The position numbers and the translations under genes were made by a program. Positions 15,590 to 24,487 of a stretch of 64,000 bases of DNA are shown here, in pieces. Numbering within the stretch: position 1 is the stretch's first letter; each line of letters begins with the position of its first letter. The notes beneath the pieces are model-generated. The model saw only the letters and a program-made list of their open reading frames with translations, did not search any database and was not told the origin of the DNA. This DNA is from Ideonella_A sp031398385 (GTDB taxonomy: Bacteria; Pseudomonadota; Gammaproteobacteria; Burkholderiales; Burkholderiaceae_C), in NCBI GenBank assembly GCA_031398385.1, contig JANNNE010000075.1, positions 1-64,000 on the forward strand, in the 5' to 3' direction.

Positions 15590-17926
15590 ATGTCTCAAGA
15601 AAATCCGTCAAACGCTTCGCCGTGGCTGCGCGGCCTCACCAGGTTCGGCGGTGCGCTGCTGATCGTGGGTGCCGGCGTCGTCGGCACGCTGCTGCTGACG
15701 GTAGGTATCGCGCTGGCGGTCGCATTCCCCAACCTGCCGAACCTCGATGGCCTGACCGAATACCGGCCCAAGCTGCCGCTGCGGGTCTATTCGTCCGACG
15801 GCGTGCTGGTCGGCGAATTCGGCGAGGAGCGCCGCAACTTCACGCCGATCGGCGAGATTCCGCAGGTCGTGCAGGACGCGGTGCTGGCAATCGAGGACTC
15901 ACGTTTCTACCAGCATGGCGGGGTCGACTATCTGGGCGTCGTGAGGGCCGGCCTGGCCAATTTCGTCGAATCCCGCAGTCAAGGCGCGTCGACGATCACG
16001 ATGCAACTGGCGAGAAACTTCTACCTGTCGAGCGAAAAGACCTTCACCCGCAAGATCTACGAGATCCTGCTCGCGCTGAAGATCGAAAGCCGCCTGAGCA
16101 AGCCGCAGATCCTCGAGATCTACATGAACCAGATCTACCTGGGACAACGCGCCTATGGCTTCGCGGCGGCCAGTGAAACCTATTTCGGCAAGCCGCTGAA
16201 GGATATCTCGATCGCCGAGGCCGCGATGTTGGCGGGGCTGCCGAAGGCCCCTTCGGCGTACAACCCGATCGCCAATCCGCGCCGCGCAACCGTGCGCCAG
16301 CTCTACATCCTGGACCGCATGCTCGAGAACGGCTTCATCACCGAGGCCCAGCGCGCCGAGGCGCGCGCCCAGCCGATGCGCTACCGCGCGCCTGCCAGCG
16401 TATCGGTGCATGCCGAGTATGTGGCCGAAGCCACCCGCCAGTTGATCTACGCGCACTATGGCGACGAAGCCTACAGCCGCGGGCTGAACGTATTTCTGAC
16501 GCTGGATTCGAAGGAACAGACCCTGGCTTATCGGGCGCTGCGCAAGGGCATCCTCGATTACGAGCGGCGCCAGGTCTATCGAGGGCCCGAGGCCTACATC
16601 GACCTGCCCGCCCAGCCGCAGGAAATCGATGCGCGGATCGCCGAGGCACTGGTCGAGCATCCGGACAACGACGAGCTGAAGGCCGCCGTCGTGCTGCAGG
16701 CCAGCCCGAGCAAGGTGGTTGCCGCCCTGCAAAGCGGCGAGAGCCTGACGATCACCGGCGATGGGCTGAAACCGGCCACGTCGGGCCTGACCGCCAATGC
16801 CAGCCCGAAGGTGCAGGTGCGGCGCGGCGCGATCGTGCGCGTCGTCAAGGGCGCCAAGGGAAGCTGGACCATCACGCAGTTGCCCGAGGTCGAGGGCGCG
16901 TTCGTATCGCTCGATCCGGCCACCGGCGCGGTGCGCGCCATGGTCGGCGGATTCGACTACTCGAAGAACAAGTTCAACCACGTCACACAAGCCTGGCGAC
17001 AGCCCGGATCGAGTTTCAAGCCGTTCATCTACTCGGCCGCGCTCGAAAAAGGCTTCACGCCGACCACCGTGATCAACGATGCGCCGTTGTTCTTCGACGC
17101 CGGCGACACCGGCAGCCAACCGTGGGAACCGAAAAACTACGACGGGCAGTTCGACGGGCCGATGTCGATGCGACGCGGGCTGGCGAAATCGAAGAACATG
17201 ATCTCGATTCGCATCCTGCAATCGATCGGAACCAAATACGCGCAGGACTGGGTCACGCGATTCGGCTTCGATGCGCCGCGCCACCCCGCTTACCTGACGA
17301 TGGCGCTCGGCGCCGGCTCGGTGACGCCGATGCAGATGGCGACCGCCTACGCCGTCTTTGCCAACGGCGGATACCGCCTGAACCCCTACCTGATCCAGAA
17401 GGTTGTCGATGCCAAAGGCAAGGTGCTGAGCGAGATCAACCCGCCGGTGCTCGACGACTCGCTGCGCACCATCGATGCACGCAATGCCTTCATGATGACC
17501 AGCCTGCTCCAGGAGGTTACCCGCTCGGGTACCGCGGCGAAGGCGCAGGCGCAGTTGAAGCGACCGGACATCTATGGCAAGACCGGCACCACCAACGATT
17601 CGCTCGATGCGTGGTTCGCCGGTTGGCAAAACGAGGTGGTCGCCGTGGTCTGGATGGGCTATGACACTCCACGCAAGCTCGGCGAACGCGAAACTGGTGG
17701 CGGCCTCGCGCTGCCGGTCTGGATCGACTACATGGCGCAGACCCTGAAAGGCGTGCCGGTCAACGACCCGCAGACGCCGCCGGGTCTCGTCTATGCCAAC
17801 GGCGACTGGTATTTCCAGGAATATGCCAACCGCAATGGCGTGTCCAGCCTCGGCCTCGACGATCGGCTACCCGCACCGCCGACCGAAGAGGAACGGCGTA
17901 GCATCCTGGATTTGTTCAAGCGCTAG
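15590..17926 (+). CDS. mrcA: Penicillin-binding protein 1A (class A, bifunctional)
   Basis: PBP1A polymerises and cross-links peptidoglycan in the periplasm. The 778-aa product has an N-terminal membrane anchor (residues about 18-45) and then the family-51 glycosyltransferase domain, with EDSRFYQHGGVD (catalytic Glu), GASTITMQLARN and KTFTRKIYEILLALKIE. The transpeptidase domain follows, with the nucleophile motif SSFK (in QPGSSFKPFIYS), SKN (in AKSKNMISIR) and KTGTTND. An insert of about 100 aa between the two domains is typical of PBP1A. It is divergent from pilMNOPQ, a widely conserved pairing. Confidence 0.97.
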   Translation: MSQENPSNASPWLRGLTRFGGALLIVGAGVVGTLLLTVGIALAVAFPNLPNLDGLTEYRPKLPLRVYSSDGVLVGEFGEERRNFTPIGEIPQVVQDAVLAIEDSRFYQHGGVDYLGVVRAGLANFVESRSQGASTITMQLARNFYLSSEKTFTRKIYEILLALKIESRLSKPQILEIYMNQIYLGQRAYGFAAASETYFGKPLKDISIAEAAMLAGLPKAPSAYNPIANPRRATVRQLYILDRMLENGFITEAQRAEARAQPMRYRAPASVSVHAEYVAEATRQLIYAHYGDEAYSRGLNVFLTLDSKEQTLAYRALRKGILDYERRQVYRGPEAYIDLPAQPQEIDARIAEALVEHPDNDELKAAVVLQASPSKVVAALQSGESLTITGDGLKPATSGLTANASPKVQVRRGAIVRVVKGAKGSWTITQLPEVEGAFVSLDPATGAVRAMVGGFDYSKNKFNHVTQAWRQPGSSFKPFIYSAALEKGFTPTTVINDAPLFFDAGDTGSQPWEPKNYDGQFDGPMSMRRGLAKSKNMISIRILQSIGTKYAQDWVTRFGFDAPRHPAYLTMALGAGSVTPMQMATAYAVFANGGYRLNPYLIQKVVDAKGKVLSEINPPVLDDSLRTIDARNAFMMTSLLQEVTRSGTAAKAQAQLKRPDIYGKTGTTNDSLDAWFAGWQNEVVAVVWMGYDTPRKLGERETGGGLALPVWIDYMAQTLKGVPVNDPQTPPGLVYANGDWYFQEYANRNGVSSLGLDDRLPAPPTEEERRSILDLFKR

Positions 17927-17946
17927 GCATACCGACGCACGGCCGC

Positions 17947-18318
17947 TCAACCCGTGAAACGCAGCGACTTGCCGGCCTGTTCGCTGGCGCAGCGCGACAG
18001 CGCATCGTAGAAATCGCTGCCATCGCGCGTGTCGACCCAATGGCCGTCGCCGAATCGGTAATGGAAACCGCCGCTGCGCGCCGCCAGCCACAACTCGTGC
18101 AAAGGCGGCTGGGTGTTGACCACGATCTTGCTGTCGTTCGGAAAACTCAGCTCGAGCAACCCGCCGGTGCGGCTGCTGTCGATGTCGACGACATCCTGCT
18201 GCAGCCATCGATCGACAGTCGCCTCGATGCCGTCCAGAACGGCGTCGGTCCGATCCCGATATTCGGCGTCGGACAAGGCATTCGATGCAGCGGGATCTGG
18301 CAATTCAGGTTGGGTCAT
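17947..18318 (-). CDS. cyaY: Iron donor protein CyaY (bacterial frataxin)
   Basis: The 123-aa product is a frataxin homologue, a small cytoplasmic iron-binding protein that modulates iron-sulfur cluster assembly. Visible features are the acidic N-terminal helix (SDAEYRDRTDAVLDGIEATVD), the strand region VDIDSSRTGGLLELSFPNDSKIVVN, and the conserved PPLHELWLAARSGGFHYRF. The ATG at 18318 (MTQPELPDPAAS) is preferred over 18354. It is convergent with mrcA and divergent from lptM and lysA, the classic cyaY neighbourhood. Confidence 0.93.
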   Translation of the reverse strand: MTQPELPDPAASNALSDAEYRDRTDAVLDGIEATVDRWLQQDVVDIDSSRTGGLLELSFPNDSKIVVNTQPPLHELWLAARSGGFHYRFGDGHWVDTRDGSDFYDALSRCASEQAGKSLRFTG

Positions 18319-18324
18319 GGTCGA

Positions 18325-18330
18325 TAGAAT
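18325..18330 (+). promoter_or_regulatory. Candidate -10 box for lptM-lysA
   Basis: TAGAAT lies just 7 bases upstream of the first possible lptM ATG (18337). If it is a real -10 element, transcription would start near 18337, which would favour the internal lptM start at 18430. No clear -35 box was found. It also overlaps the region just upstream of cyaY. Confidence 0.3.
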
Positions 18331-18336
18331 CCTGGG

Positions 18337-18576
18337 ATGCAAAAGCAGGTGCAATCAAGCAGTGTAGCGAGCGCCGCGGCGCGGTCCCCACAAAGACCGG
18401 ATCGATGCCCAGGCCCTGGTTGGCCCGCCATGTGCGTGCTGGCGCTTTCGCTTCAGGGGCTGGCCGCATGCGGCCAGAAAGGCCCATTGACCTTGCCACA
18501 ACCGATCGCCGCGCCATCCACTCCGCCAATCGCTGCCCCCGCCGCAGCGGCATCGAGTGTGCTGCCGGCCCGCTAA
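18337..18576 (+). CDS. lptM: LPS translocon maturation chaperone LptM (YifL-like small lipoprotein)
   Basis: This is a tiny lipoprotein with the lipobox GLAAC followed by GQKGPLTLPQP. The C-G-x-K-G-P-L signature defines the LptM/YifL family, which helps the LptD-LptE LPS translocon mature. It is 79 aa from the ATG at 18337, or 48 aa from ATG 18430. The long form has basic residues before the hydrophobic core; the short form has a size closer to the family but no positive charge. Gene order cyaY-lptM-lysA is conserved across proteobacteria. The identity is firm and the start is open. Confidence 0.8.
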   Translation: MQKQVQSSSVASAAARSPQRPDRCPGPGWPAMCVLALSLQGLAACGQKGPLTLPQPIAAPSTPPIAAPAAAASSVLPAR

Positions 18577-18582
18577 AGAAAC

Positions 18583-19896
18583 ATGACCCTGCCCGGCTCT
18601 CCACATGTCGCCTACCGAGGCGACGCCCTCGTCGTTGAAGGTTGTTCGCTCGATGAACTGGCCTCGCGCCACGGCACGCCGCTGTATGTCTACTCGCGCA
18701 CAGCCATGCTCGAAGCGGCCGCTGCTTACCAGCGCGCGTTGGTCGGCCGGGATCACCTGATCTGCTACGCGATGAAGGCGAATCCCAGCCTGGCGGTGCT
18801 TCAGACCCTGGCTGCAGCGGGCTGCGGCTTCGACATCGTGTCCGGGGGCGAACTCGAGCGTGTCCTGGCGGCCGGCGGCGATCCGGCCAAGGTAGTGTTT
18901 TCGGGAGTAGGAAAGACCGCCGCCGAAATGCAGCGGGCACTCGAAATCGGCGTCCTCTGCTTCAATGTCGAAAGCGAAGCCGAGCTGGAACGCCTGTCGC
19001 AGGTGGCCACTGGCTGCAAGACGACCGCGAGGGTCAGCCTGCGCGTCAATCCCGATGTCGATGCCGGCACCCACCCCTACATCTCGACCGGGCTGAAAGG
19101 CAACAAGTTCGGTGTGCCGCACGACCGTGCCATCGACACCTATCTGCGCGCGGCCGGACTGCCCGGCATCGACGTGGTCGGCATCGACTGCCACATCGGG
19201 TCGCAGATCACCGCGGTGGCGCCTTATCTGGATGCGCTCGACCGCTTGCTCGATTTGGTCGAAGCGGTCGAACGCCGCGGCATCAAACTCGACCACATCG
19301 ACCTGGGTGGCGGCCTGGGCATCACATACGCCGATGAATCACCGCCCGCCATTGGTGCCTTGATCGGGCAGCTGCTCGACCGCATCGACGCGCGTGGGCA
19401 TGGCCATCGCAAGATCCTGTTCGAACCCGGTCGCTCGATGGTCGGCAATGCCGGCGTGCTGGTCAGCGAGGTCGTGTACCTCAAGCACGCAACCGGGTCG
19501 GCCGGAGATCCGGGGTCAACGGCGACGGAAGCAGGCAAGAACTTCTGCATCGTCGACGCGGCAATGAACGATTTGATGCGCCCGGCCATGTACGGCGCTT
19601 GGATGGCGATCGTTGAATGCCGCAGACAAGCGGCACAACCCACGGTCTATGACGTGGTCGGTCCGGTCTGCGAATCGGGCGACTGGCTGGGGCGCGAACG
19701 TGCGCTGGCGGTCAAGGCGGGCGACCGGGTCGCCGTTCTCTCAGCCGGGGCCTACGCAATGAGCATGGCCAGCAACTACAACAGCCGCGGGCGAGCCGCC
19801 GAGGTGATGGTCAGCGGCGAGCAGTCCTGGCTGATCCGTCGCCGCGAGCTGCCCAGCGAGTTGTTCGCCAACGATCTGCTGATCCCGCCTGCCTGA
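18583..19896 (+). CDS. lysA: Diaminopimelate decarboxylase
   Basis: LysA is a PLP enzyme that converts meso-diaminopimelate to lysine and CO2, the last step of lysine synthesis. The 437-aa product has the PLP lysine in CYAMKANPSL (K65), an alanine-racemase-fold barrel with GCGFDIVSGGELER and LRVNPDVDAGTHPYISTGLK, the phosphate-binding DLGGGLGI, and GPVCESGDWLG, whose Cys completes the active site across the dimer. It starts 6 bases after the lptM stop and is probably cotranscribed with it. Confidence 0.97.
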   Translation: MTLPGSPHVAYRGDALVVEGCSLDELASRHGTPLYVYSRTAMLEAAAAYQRALVGRDHLICYAMKANPSLAVLQTLAAAGCGFDIVSGGELERVLAAGGDPAKVVFSGVGKTAAEMQRALEIGVLCFNVESEAELERLSQVATGCKTTARVSLRVNPDVDAGTHPYISTGLKGNKFGVPHDRAIDTYLRAAGLPGIDVVGIDCHIGSQITAVAPYLDALDRLLDLVEAVERRGIKLDHIDLGGGLGITYADESPPAIGALIGQLLDRIDARGHGHRKILFEPGRSMVGNAGVLVSEVVYLKHATGSAGDPGSTATEAGKNFCIVDAAMNDLMRPAMYGAWMAIVECRRQAAQPTVYDVVGPVCESGDWLGRERALAVKAGDRVAVLSAGAYAMSMASNYNSRGRAAEVMVSGEQSWLIRRRELPSELFANDLLIPPA

Positions 19897-19920
19897 AGCC
19901 CGCGCGTGGGGCCGGTGCGG

Positions 19921-20949
19921 TCAGCCGACCGACAGTCGACCTTCCTGTACCGCATGGCAGGCGATCTGCACGCCCTGAAAGCTCAGCAGGGCTGGTCGCT
20001 CCGCGACGCAGCGCTCATTGGCATGCGGACAGCGCGGGTGGAATGAACATCCGCTGGGCGGATTCAGCGGATTCGGCACTTCGCCTTGCACCGGCGTGCG
20101 CGAACGACCGGTCATGTGGATATCGGGTATGGCGTCGAGCAGCATGCGGGTATACGGATGCCGAGGCCGGTCGAACAGTTCGGACTTGGCGGCCACTTCG
20201 ACCAGTCGCCCGAGGTACATCACGCCGACCCGATCGCTGACATGGCGCACCACCGCCAGGTTGTGCGAGATGAACAGGTAGGTCAGCCCGCGATTGCGCT
20301 GCAGGTCCTTCATGATGTTCAGCACCTGCGCCTGTACCGAGACGTCGAGGGCTGACGTGGGTTCATCGCAGACCAGAAATTCGGGCTGAGTCGCCAGCGC
20401 GCGGGCGATCGAGATCCGCTGCCGCTGGCCACCCGAGAACTGGTGAGGAAATTTCTCGACATCGGTCGCAGTCAGGCCGACCGACTGCAGCAGATCGGCC
20501 ACGCGATCCCTCAGCACCGCCCGGTTATCGACCAGTCCATTTTCGACCAGCGGTTCGCCCACGATGTCGAGCACCTTCCAGCGCGGATTCAGGCTGGCGT
20601 AGGGGTCTTGAAAAATCATCTGCATGCGGCGTCGCAGCGCAGGCGCCTCGGGGCCGCGCAGCGTGCGTGCGATGTCGCGACCATCAAACGAGACCGTGCC
20701 TGCGCTGGGTGCATGCAGGCCCACCAGGAGCCGGGCCACGGTGCTCTTGCCACAGCCTGACTCGCCGACCAGCGCCAGGGTCTGACCGCGGCCGATTTCG
20801 AAACTGACTCCGTCGACGGCATGCACGAATTGCCTCGACCGCCGTTCCATCATGCGGTTCAACCACGGCGCGGATACATCGAAGGTCTTCGCCAGATCAC
20901 GCACCTCGACCAGAGGCGCCATTGGCGGGTCGGTCGCTGCGCCGGTCAT
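19921..20949 (-). CDS. dppF: Peptide ABC transporter ATP-binding protein (DppF-like)
   Basis: The 342-aa ATPase belongs to the oligopeptide/dipeptide/nickel import family. It has Walker A (GESGCGKST), Q-loop (QDPYASLNPR), signature (FSGGQRQRISIARAL), Walker B (FLVCDEPTSALD) and H-loop (ISHNLA), and the family's C-terminal Cys-rich extension PSGCSFHPRCPHANERC. Its ATG overlaps the stop of the partner ATPase gene (ATGA), so the two subunits are translationally coupled. It is the last gene of the operon and is convergent with lysA. Confidence 0.93.
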   Translation of the reverse strand: MTGAATDPPMAPLVEVRDLAKTFDVSAPWLNRMMERRSRQFVHAVDGVSFEIGRGQTLALVGESGCGKSTVARLLVGLHAPSAGTVSFDGRDIARTLRGPEAPALRRRMQMIFQDPYASLNPRWKVLDIVGEPLVENGLVDNRAVLRDRVADLLQSVGLTATDVEKFPHQFSGGQRQRISIARALATQPEFLVCDEPTSALDVSVQAQVLNIMKDLQRNRGLTYLFISHNLAVVRHVSDRVGVMYLGRLVEVAAKSELFDRPRHPYTRMLLDAIPDIHMTGRSRTPVQGEVPNPLNPPSGCSFHPRCPHANERCVAERPALLSFQGVQIACHAVQEGRLSVG

Positions 20950-21929
20950 GCGGCAGTTTCCGCCTCGACCGCGTGCAGCCAGCAGGCTGCTTTCGTGGCG
21001 CCCGACGGCAGCAGGTCAGGTCGTTCGACCGCGCAGCGCGCAAAGGCGCTTGGGCAGCGGGGGTGATAGGCGCATCCCGACGGGATGGCGTTCAGGCGCG
21101 GCATCGATCCGTCGATCTGCAGCAGGCGTTCGCGGTCTTCATCCATCGCCGGAATCGAGCCCATCAGGCCGGCCGTGTAGGGATGAGCCGGCGAATGGAT
21201 CACCGCCTGCACCGGTCCGATCTCGACGATGCGTCCGGCATACATCACCGCCACGCGATCGCAGGTTTCGGCAATCACCCCCATGTCGTGCGTGACCAGC
21301 ATCACCGCGGCGCCATGATCGTGGCACAAGCGCTTGAGCAACAAGATGATCTGCGCCTGGATCGAGACATCGAGTGCCGTGGTCGGTTCGTCGGCAACAA
21401 TCAGTTTCGGCTCGGCCGCCAGCGCAAGCGCGATCACCACCCGCTGGCGCATGCCGCCCGAGAACTGGTGCGGATACTGGTCGATTCGTTGCTCGGCAGC
21501 CTGGATGCCGGTCTCCTCGAGCAGCTTGATCGCCCGTTGCCTGGCCTGCGAGTCGGACATCGGCAGGTGGGTCTGGATCGTCTCGACCAGCTGACGTCCG
21601 ATCGTGTACAGCGGATTCAGCGAGGTGAGCGGGTCCTGGAAAATCGCACCGATGCCACGACCACGCACCCGACGCAGTTCTTCATACGGAAGGTTGTCGA
21701 TGCGCCGGCCATCGAATCGAACCTGACCGGCGGTGATCCGGCCCGGCGGATCGAGCAGGCCGATGATGGCCGCGCCAGTCAGCGATTTGCCGGCGCCGGA
21801 TTCGCCGACGACACCCAGAATTTCACCCGGGGCAATTGAGAATGAAATGTCATCAATAGCGAGCAGGCTGCCTTGACGGGTCGGAAACTCGACCCGCAGG
21901 TGATCAACTTCGAGAAGGGGCTGGGTCAT
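20946..21929 (-). CDS. dppD: Peptide ABC transporter ATP-binding protein (DppD-like)
   Basis: This 327-aa ATPase forms a heterodimer with the DppF-like subunit. Visible motifs are Walker A (GESGAGKS), QDPLTSLNPLY, the signature FSGGMRQRVVIALAL, Walker B (LIVADEPTTALD) and the C-terminal iron-sulfur-like SGCAYHPRCPSAFARC. The ATG at 21929 (MTQPLLEVDHLRVEF) fits the family; an upstream ATG at 22043 would run into the permease gene. It starts 8 bases after the dppC stop. Confidence 0.93.
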   Translation of the reverse strand: MTQPLLEVDHLRVEFPTRQGSLLAIDDISFSIAPGEILGVVGESGAGKSLTGAAIIGLLDPPGRITAGQVRFDGRRIDNLPYEELRRVRGRGIGAIFQDPLTSLNPLYTIGRQLVETIQTHLPMSDSQARQRAIKLLEETGIQAAEQRIDQYPHQFSGGMRQRVVIALALAAEPKLIVADEPTTALDVSIQAQIILLLKRLCHDHGAAVMLVTHDMGVIAETCDRVAVMYAGRIVEIGPVQAVIHSPAHPYTAGLMGSIPAMDEDRERLLQIDGSMPRLNAIPSGCAYHPRCPSAFARCAVERPDLLPSGATKAACWLHAVEAETAA

Positions 21930-21937
21930 GTGATCGA

Positions 21938-22888
21938 TCAGCGCAGCCGTGGGTTCAACGCGTCGCGCAGCCAGTCGCCGAGCAGATTGACGCTCAGTGC
22001 AATCATGATCAGGACGGCCCCCGGGAAAATCGTGATCCACCATTCGCCGGACAGCAGAAAGTCGTTGCCGACCCGAATCAACGTCCCCAGCGACGGTGAC
22101 GTGGGCGGAACACCGACCCCGAGGAACGACAGCGTCGCCTCGATGATGATCGCCGAGGCCAGCTGAATGGTCGCCAGCACCAACACCGGGCCCATCACAT
22201 TGGGCAACACGTGGCGGCGCATGATGCGCAGCGACGACACGCCGATCACCCGCGCTGCTTGCACATATTCCTTCTGCTGCTCGACCATCGTCGAGCCGCG
22301 CACCGTGCGGGCATACTGGACCCAGCCGCCGAGCGAGATCGCAATGATCAGCACCGCGAAGGCCAGGGTCTCATGGGCATCCGGAAAGATGGCGCGCCCG
22401 ACCCCGTCGATCAACAGCGCGATCAGGATCGACGGAAAGGACAACATCACGTCGCAGACCCGCATGATGAATGCATCGGTCTTGCCGCCGATGAAGCCCG
22501 AAAGCAGCCCCAGCGAGACACCCACCAGCAACGACACGACCACCGACGCAGCGCCGACGAACAGCGAGATGCGCGATCCGTACATCAGCGCCGACAGGAT
22601 GTCGCGGCCCTGATCGTCGGTGCCGAGCAGATAGGTCGACTTGCCTTCGTCATGCCAGGCCGGTGGGAGCCTCGAGTCGGACAACTCCAGACTGGCCAGA
22701 TCGAAGGGGTTGTGCGGCGCGACGAAATCGGCGAACAGCGCGCAGAAAATGCACAGGAATGCAATCGCTGCCGCTCCAATGGCGACCGGCGACTGCTTGA
22801 AACTGTGCCAGACATCGCCGTCCAGAAAGCGTCGGAAGCGGCCCGGCGGAAGCGCTGCCGGCGCAATCGCGTCTGCGCCGTCGCTCAC
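21938..22888 (-). CDS. dppC: Peptide ABC transporter permease (DppC-like)
   Basis: The 316-aa inner-membrane permease has an N-terminal helix (SPVAIGAAAIAFLCIFCALFA) and the BPD_transp_1 core of five further helices, with LGTDDQGRDILSALMYG, the family's typical segment before the core, and the EAA-type loop (EYVQAARVIGVSSLRIMRRHVLPN). The GTG at 22888 overlaps the binding-protein stop (GTGA); an ATG at 22903 is the alternative and would overlap by 19 bases. Its usual partner, DppB, lies two genes upstream. Confidence 0.92.
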   Translation of the reverse strand: MSDGADAIAPAALPPGRFRRFLDGDVWHSFKQSPVAIGAAAIAFLCIFCALFADFVAPHNPFDLASLELSDSRLPPAWHDEGKSTYLLGTDDQGRDILSALMYGSRISLFVGAASVVVSLLVGVSLGLLSGFIGGKTDAFIMRVCDVMLSFPSILIALLIDGVGRAIFPDAHETLAFAVLIIAISLGGWVQYARTVRGSTMVEQQKEYVQAARVIGVSSLRIMRRHVLPNVMGPVLVLATIQLASAIIIEATLSFLGVGVPPTSPSLGTLIRVGNDFLLSGEWWITIFPGAVLIMIALSVNLLGDWLRDALNPRLR

Positions 22889-24453
22889 TTGATGGTGACC
22901 CACTTGTAAGGCATCTGGTTGTCCGCCAGCTGGACCACCCGGACCGTCTTCTTCATCGCCCAGGCCAGCGCCTGCTGGTGCAGCGGGATGTGACCGATGT
23001 CAGCCGTGTGTACCTCGAACGCCTCGCGGATCATGGCGTTGCGCTTGGCAACATTGACCTCGCTCTGCACGCCGAGGGTCAGCTCGTCGAGTTTCGGGTT
23101 GCTGTAGGAGCCGAGGTTGAACTGGCCCTGGCCCTTGTCGGTCGGTGTGGCCATCAGTGACGACAGCGCATTGTGGGAATCGTAGGTTCCCGGTGTCCAT
23201 CCCAATAGGTAGAAGCTGGTATCGCGGCGCAGGATCTTCGGGAAATAGGTCGCCTTCGACTCCGCCTGCAGATTGATCTTCACGCCGATGCGTGCCAGAT
23301 TGGCTGCCACCGCCTGGCAGATCGCCGCGTCATTCACATACCGATCGTTCGGGCAGTTCATGCTCACTTCGAAGCCGGACGGATAACCGGCGTCCGCCAG
23401 CAGCTTCTTGGCGGCGTCCGAATCGTAGGGCAGGCGCTTGTTCAGTTCAGGGACAAAACCGTTGATTCCGGGCGCGACCATCAACCCGGTGGGGGTCGAA
23501 GCGCCCCGCATGACCCGGCTCTTGATCGCCTCGATGTCGATTGCCTGATAGAAGGCCTGACGCACCCGCTTGTCCTTGAACGGATTCTTGCCCTTGACGC
23601 TGGAATATTGAAGCTCGTCGCGCTTCTGGTCCATGCCGAGGAAGATGGTTCTCAGCTCGGGACCCTGCAATACCTCGTACTTGGGGTTGGCCTGGATGCG
23701 CTCGATGTCCTGCAGCGGTACCGGTTCCATCAGGTCGATCTCGCCCGACAACAAGGCCGCAACCCGCGTCGGCGCACTGCCGATCGGCGTGAAAACGACT
23801 TCGCTGACATTGCCTTCGACCTTGTCCCAGTAGTTGAGGTTGCGAACCAGCACGGTTCGGGCGCTCGGCTGGCGCTCTTTGAGTCGATACGGGCCGGTTC
23901 CATTGGCCTTGAAGGATGCGGTGTTCTCGATGCCCTTGCGCTTGTCGACCGGGATGGTCGCCTTGTTGTCCTCGCACCATTTCTTGTTCATCACGAAGAC
24001 CAGCGTGATGACATCGGGCAGGATCGGAAACGGACTCAGCGTCTCGATCTCGACAACGTAGTCGCTGACCTTGCGAACCTCCTTGAACGACGACGTGTAG
24101 CTCTTCATGTCCGAGCCTTCGCCGGCCGCCCGCTTGAACGAGAACACGACGTCGTCGGCAGTCATCACGCTGCCATCGTGGAACTGGACCCCGCGGCGCA
24201 ACTCGAAGCGCCAGACCGTGGGCGATGGCTGACTCCACTTGGTCGCCAGGCCTGGCGTCAGGCCGAGCTTCTTGTCGCGGCTGACCAGCGGTTCGTAGAT
24301 GTTGTTGGTGAACGTCAGCTGCAGCGATTCGTTCAACGAATGCGGATCCATCGAGGTGGCATCGCCCTGGTTCGCAACGCGCAGCGTCACGGCATGGGCA
24401 AGACTTCCCATCAACATCAGACTGGCAACCAGCAAGCGGAGTTGGAACTTCAT
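22885..24453 (-). CDS. dppA: Peptide ABC transporter substrate-binding protein (SBP_bac_5)
   Basis: The 522-aa periplasmic binding protein has a Sec signal peptide ending at AHA and the family-5 solute-binding fold: VANQGDATSMDPHS at the mature N-terminus, NNIYEPLVSRDKKLGLTPGLATKW, and FELRRGVQFHDGSVMTADDVVFSF. The ATG at 24453 has a strong AGGAG site five bases upstream. Substrate cannot be fixed from sequence; dipeptides, oligopeptides or glutathione are the usual ligands. It sits between the two permease genes (order B-A-C-D-F), rather than first. Confidence 0.92.
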   Translation of the reverse strand: MKFQLRLLVASLMLMGSLAHAVTLRVANQGDATSMDPHSLNESLQLTFTNNIYEPLVSRDKKLGLTPGLATKWSQPSPTVWRFELRRGVQFHDGSVMTADDVVFSFKRAAGEGSDMKSYTSSFKEVRKVSDYVVEIETLSPFPILPDVITLVFVMNKKWCEDNKATIPVDKRKGIENTASFKANGTGPYRLKERQPSARTVLVRNLNYWDKVEGNVSEVVFTPIGSAPTRVAALLSGEIDLMEPVPLQDIERIQANPKYEVLQGPELRTIFLGMDQKRDELQYSSVKGKNPFKDKRVRQAFYQAIDIEAIKSRVMRGASTPTGLMVAPGINGFVPELNKRLPYDSDAAKKLLADAGYPSGFEVSMNCPNDRYVNDAAICQAVAANLARIGVKINLQAESKATYFPKILRRDTSFYLLGWTPGTYDSHNALSSLMATPTDKGQGQFNLGSYSNPKLDELTLGVQSEVNVAKRNAMIREAFEVHTADIGHIPLHQQALAWAMKKTVRVVQLADNQMPYKWVTIK

Positions 24454-24487
24454 GGGGTCTCCTGGGGATTGAACAACTCGGGAATTT

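Noticed and set aside
15899..17629. 576-codon frame antisense to mrcA
   Set aside because: Opposite an intact PBP1A gene with all catalytic motifs.
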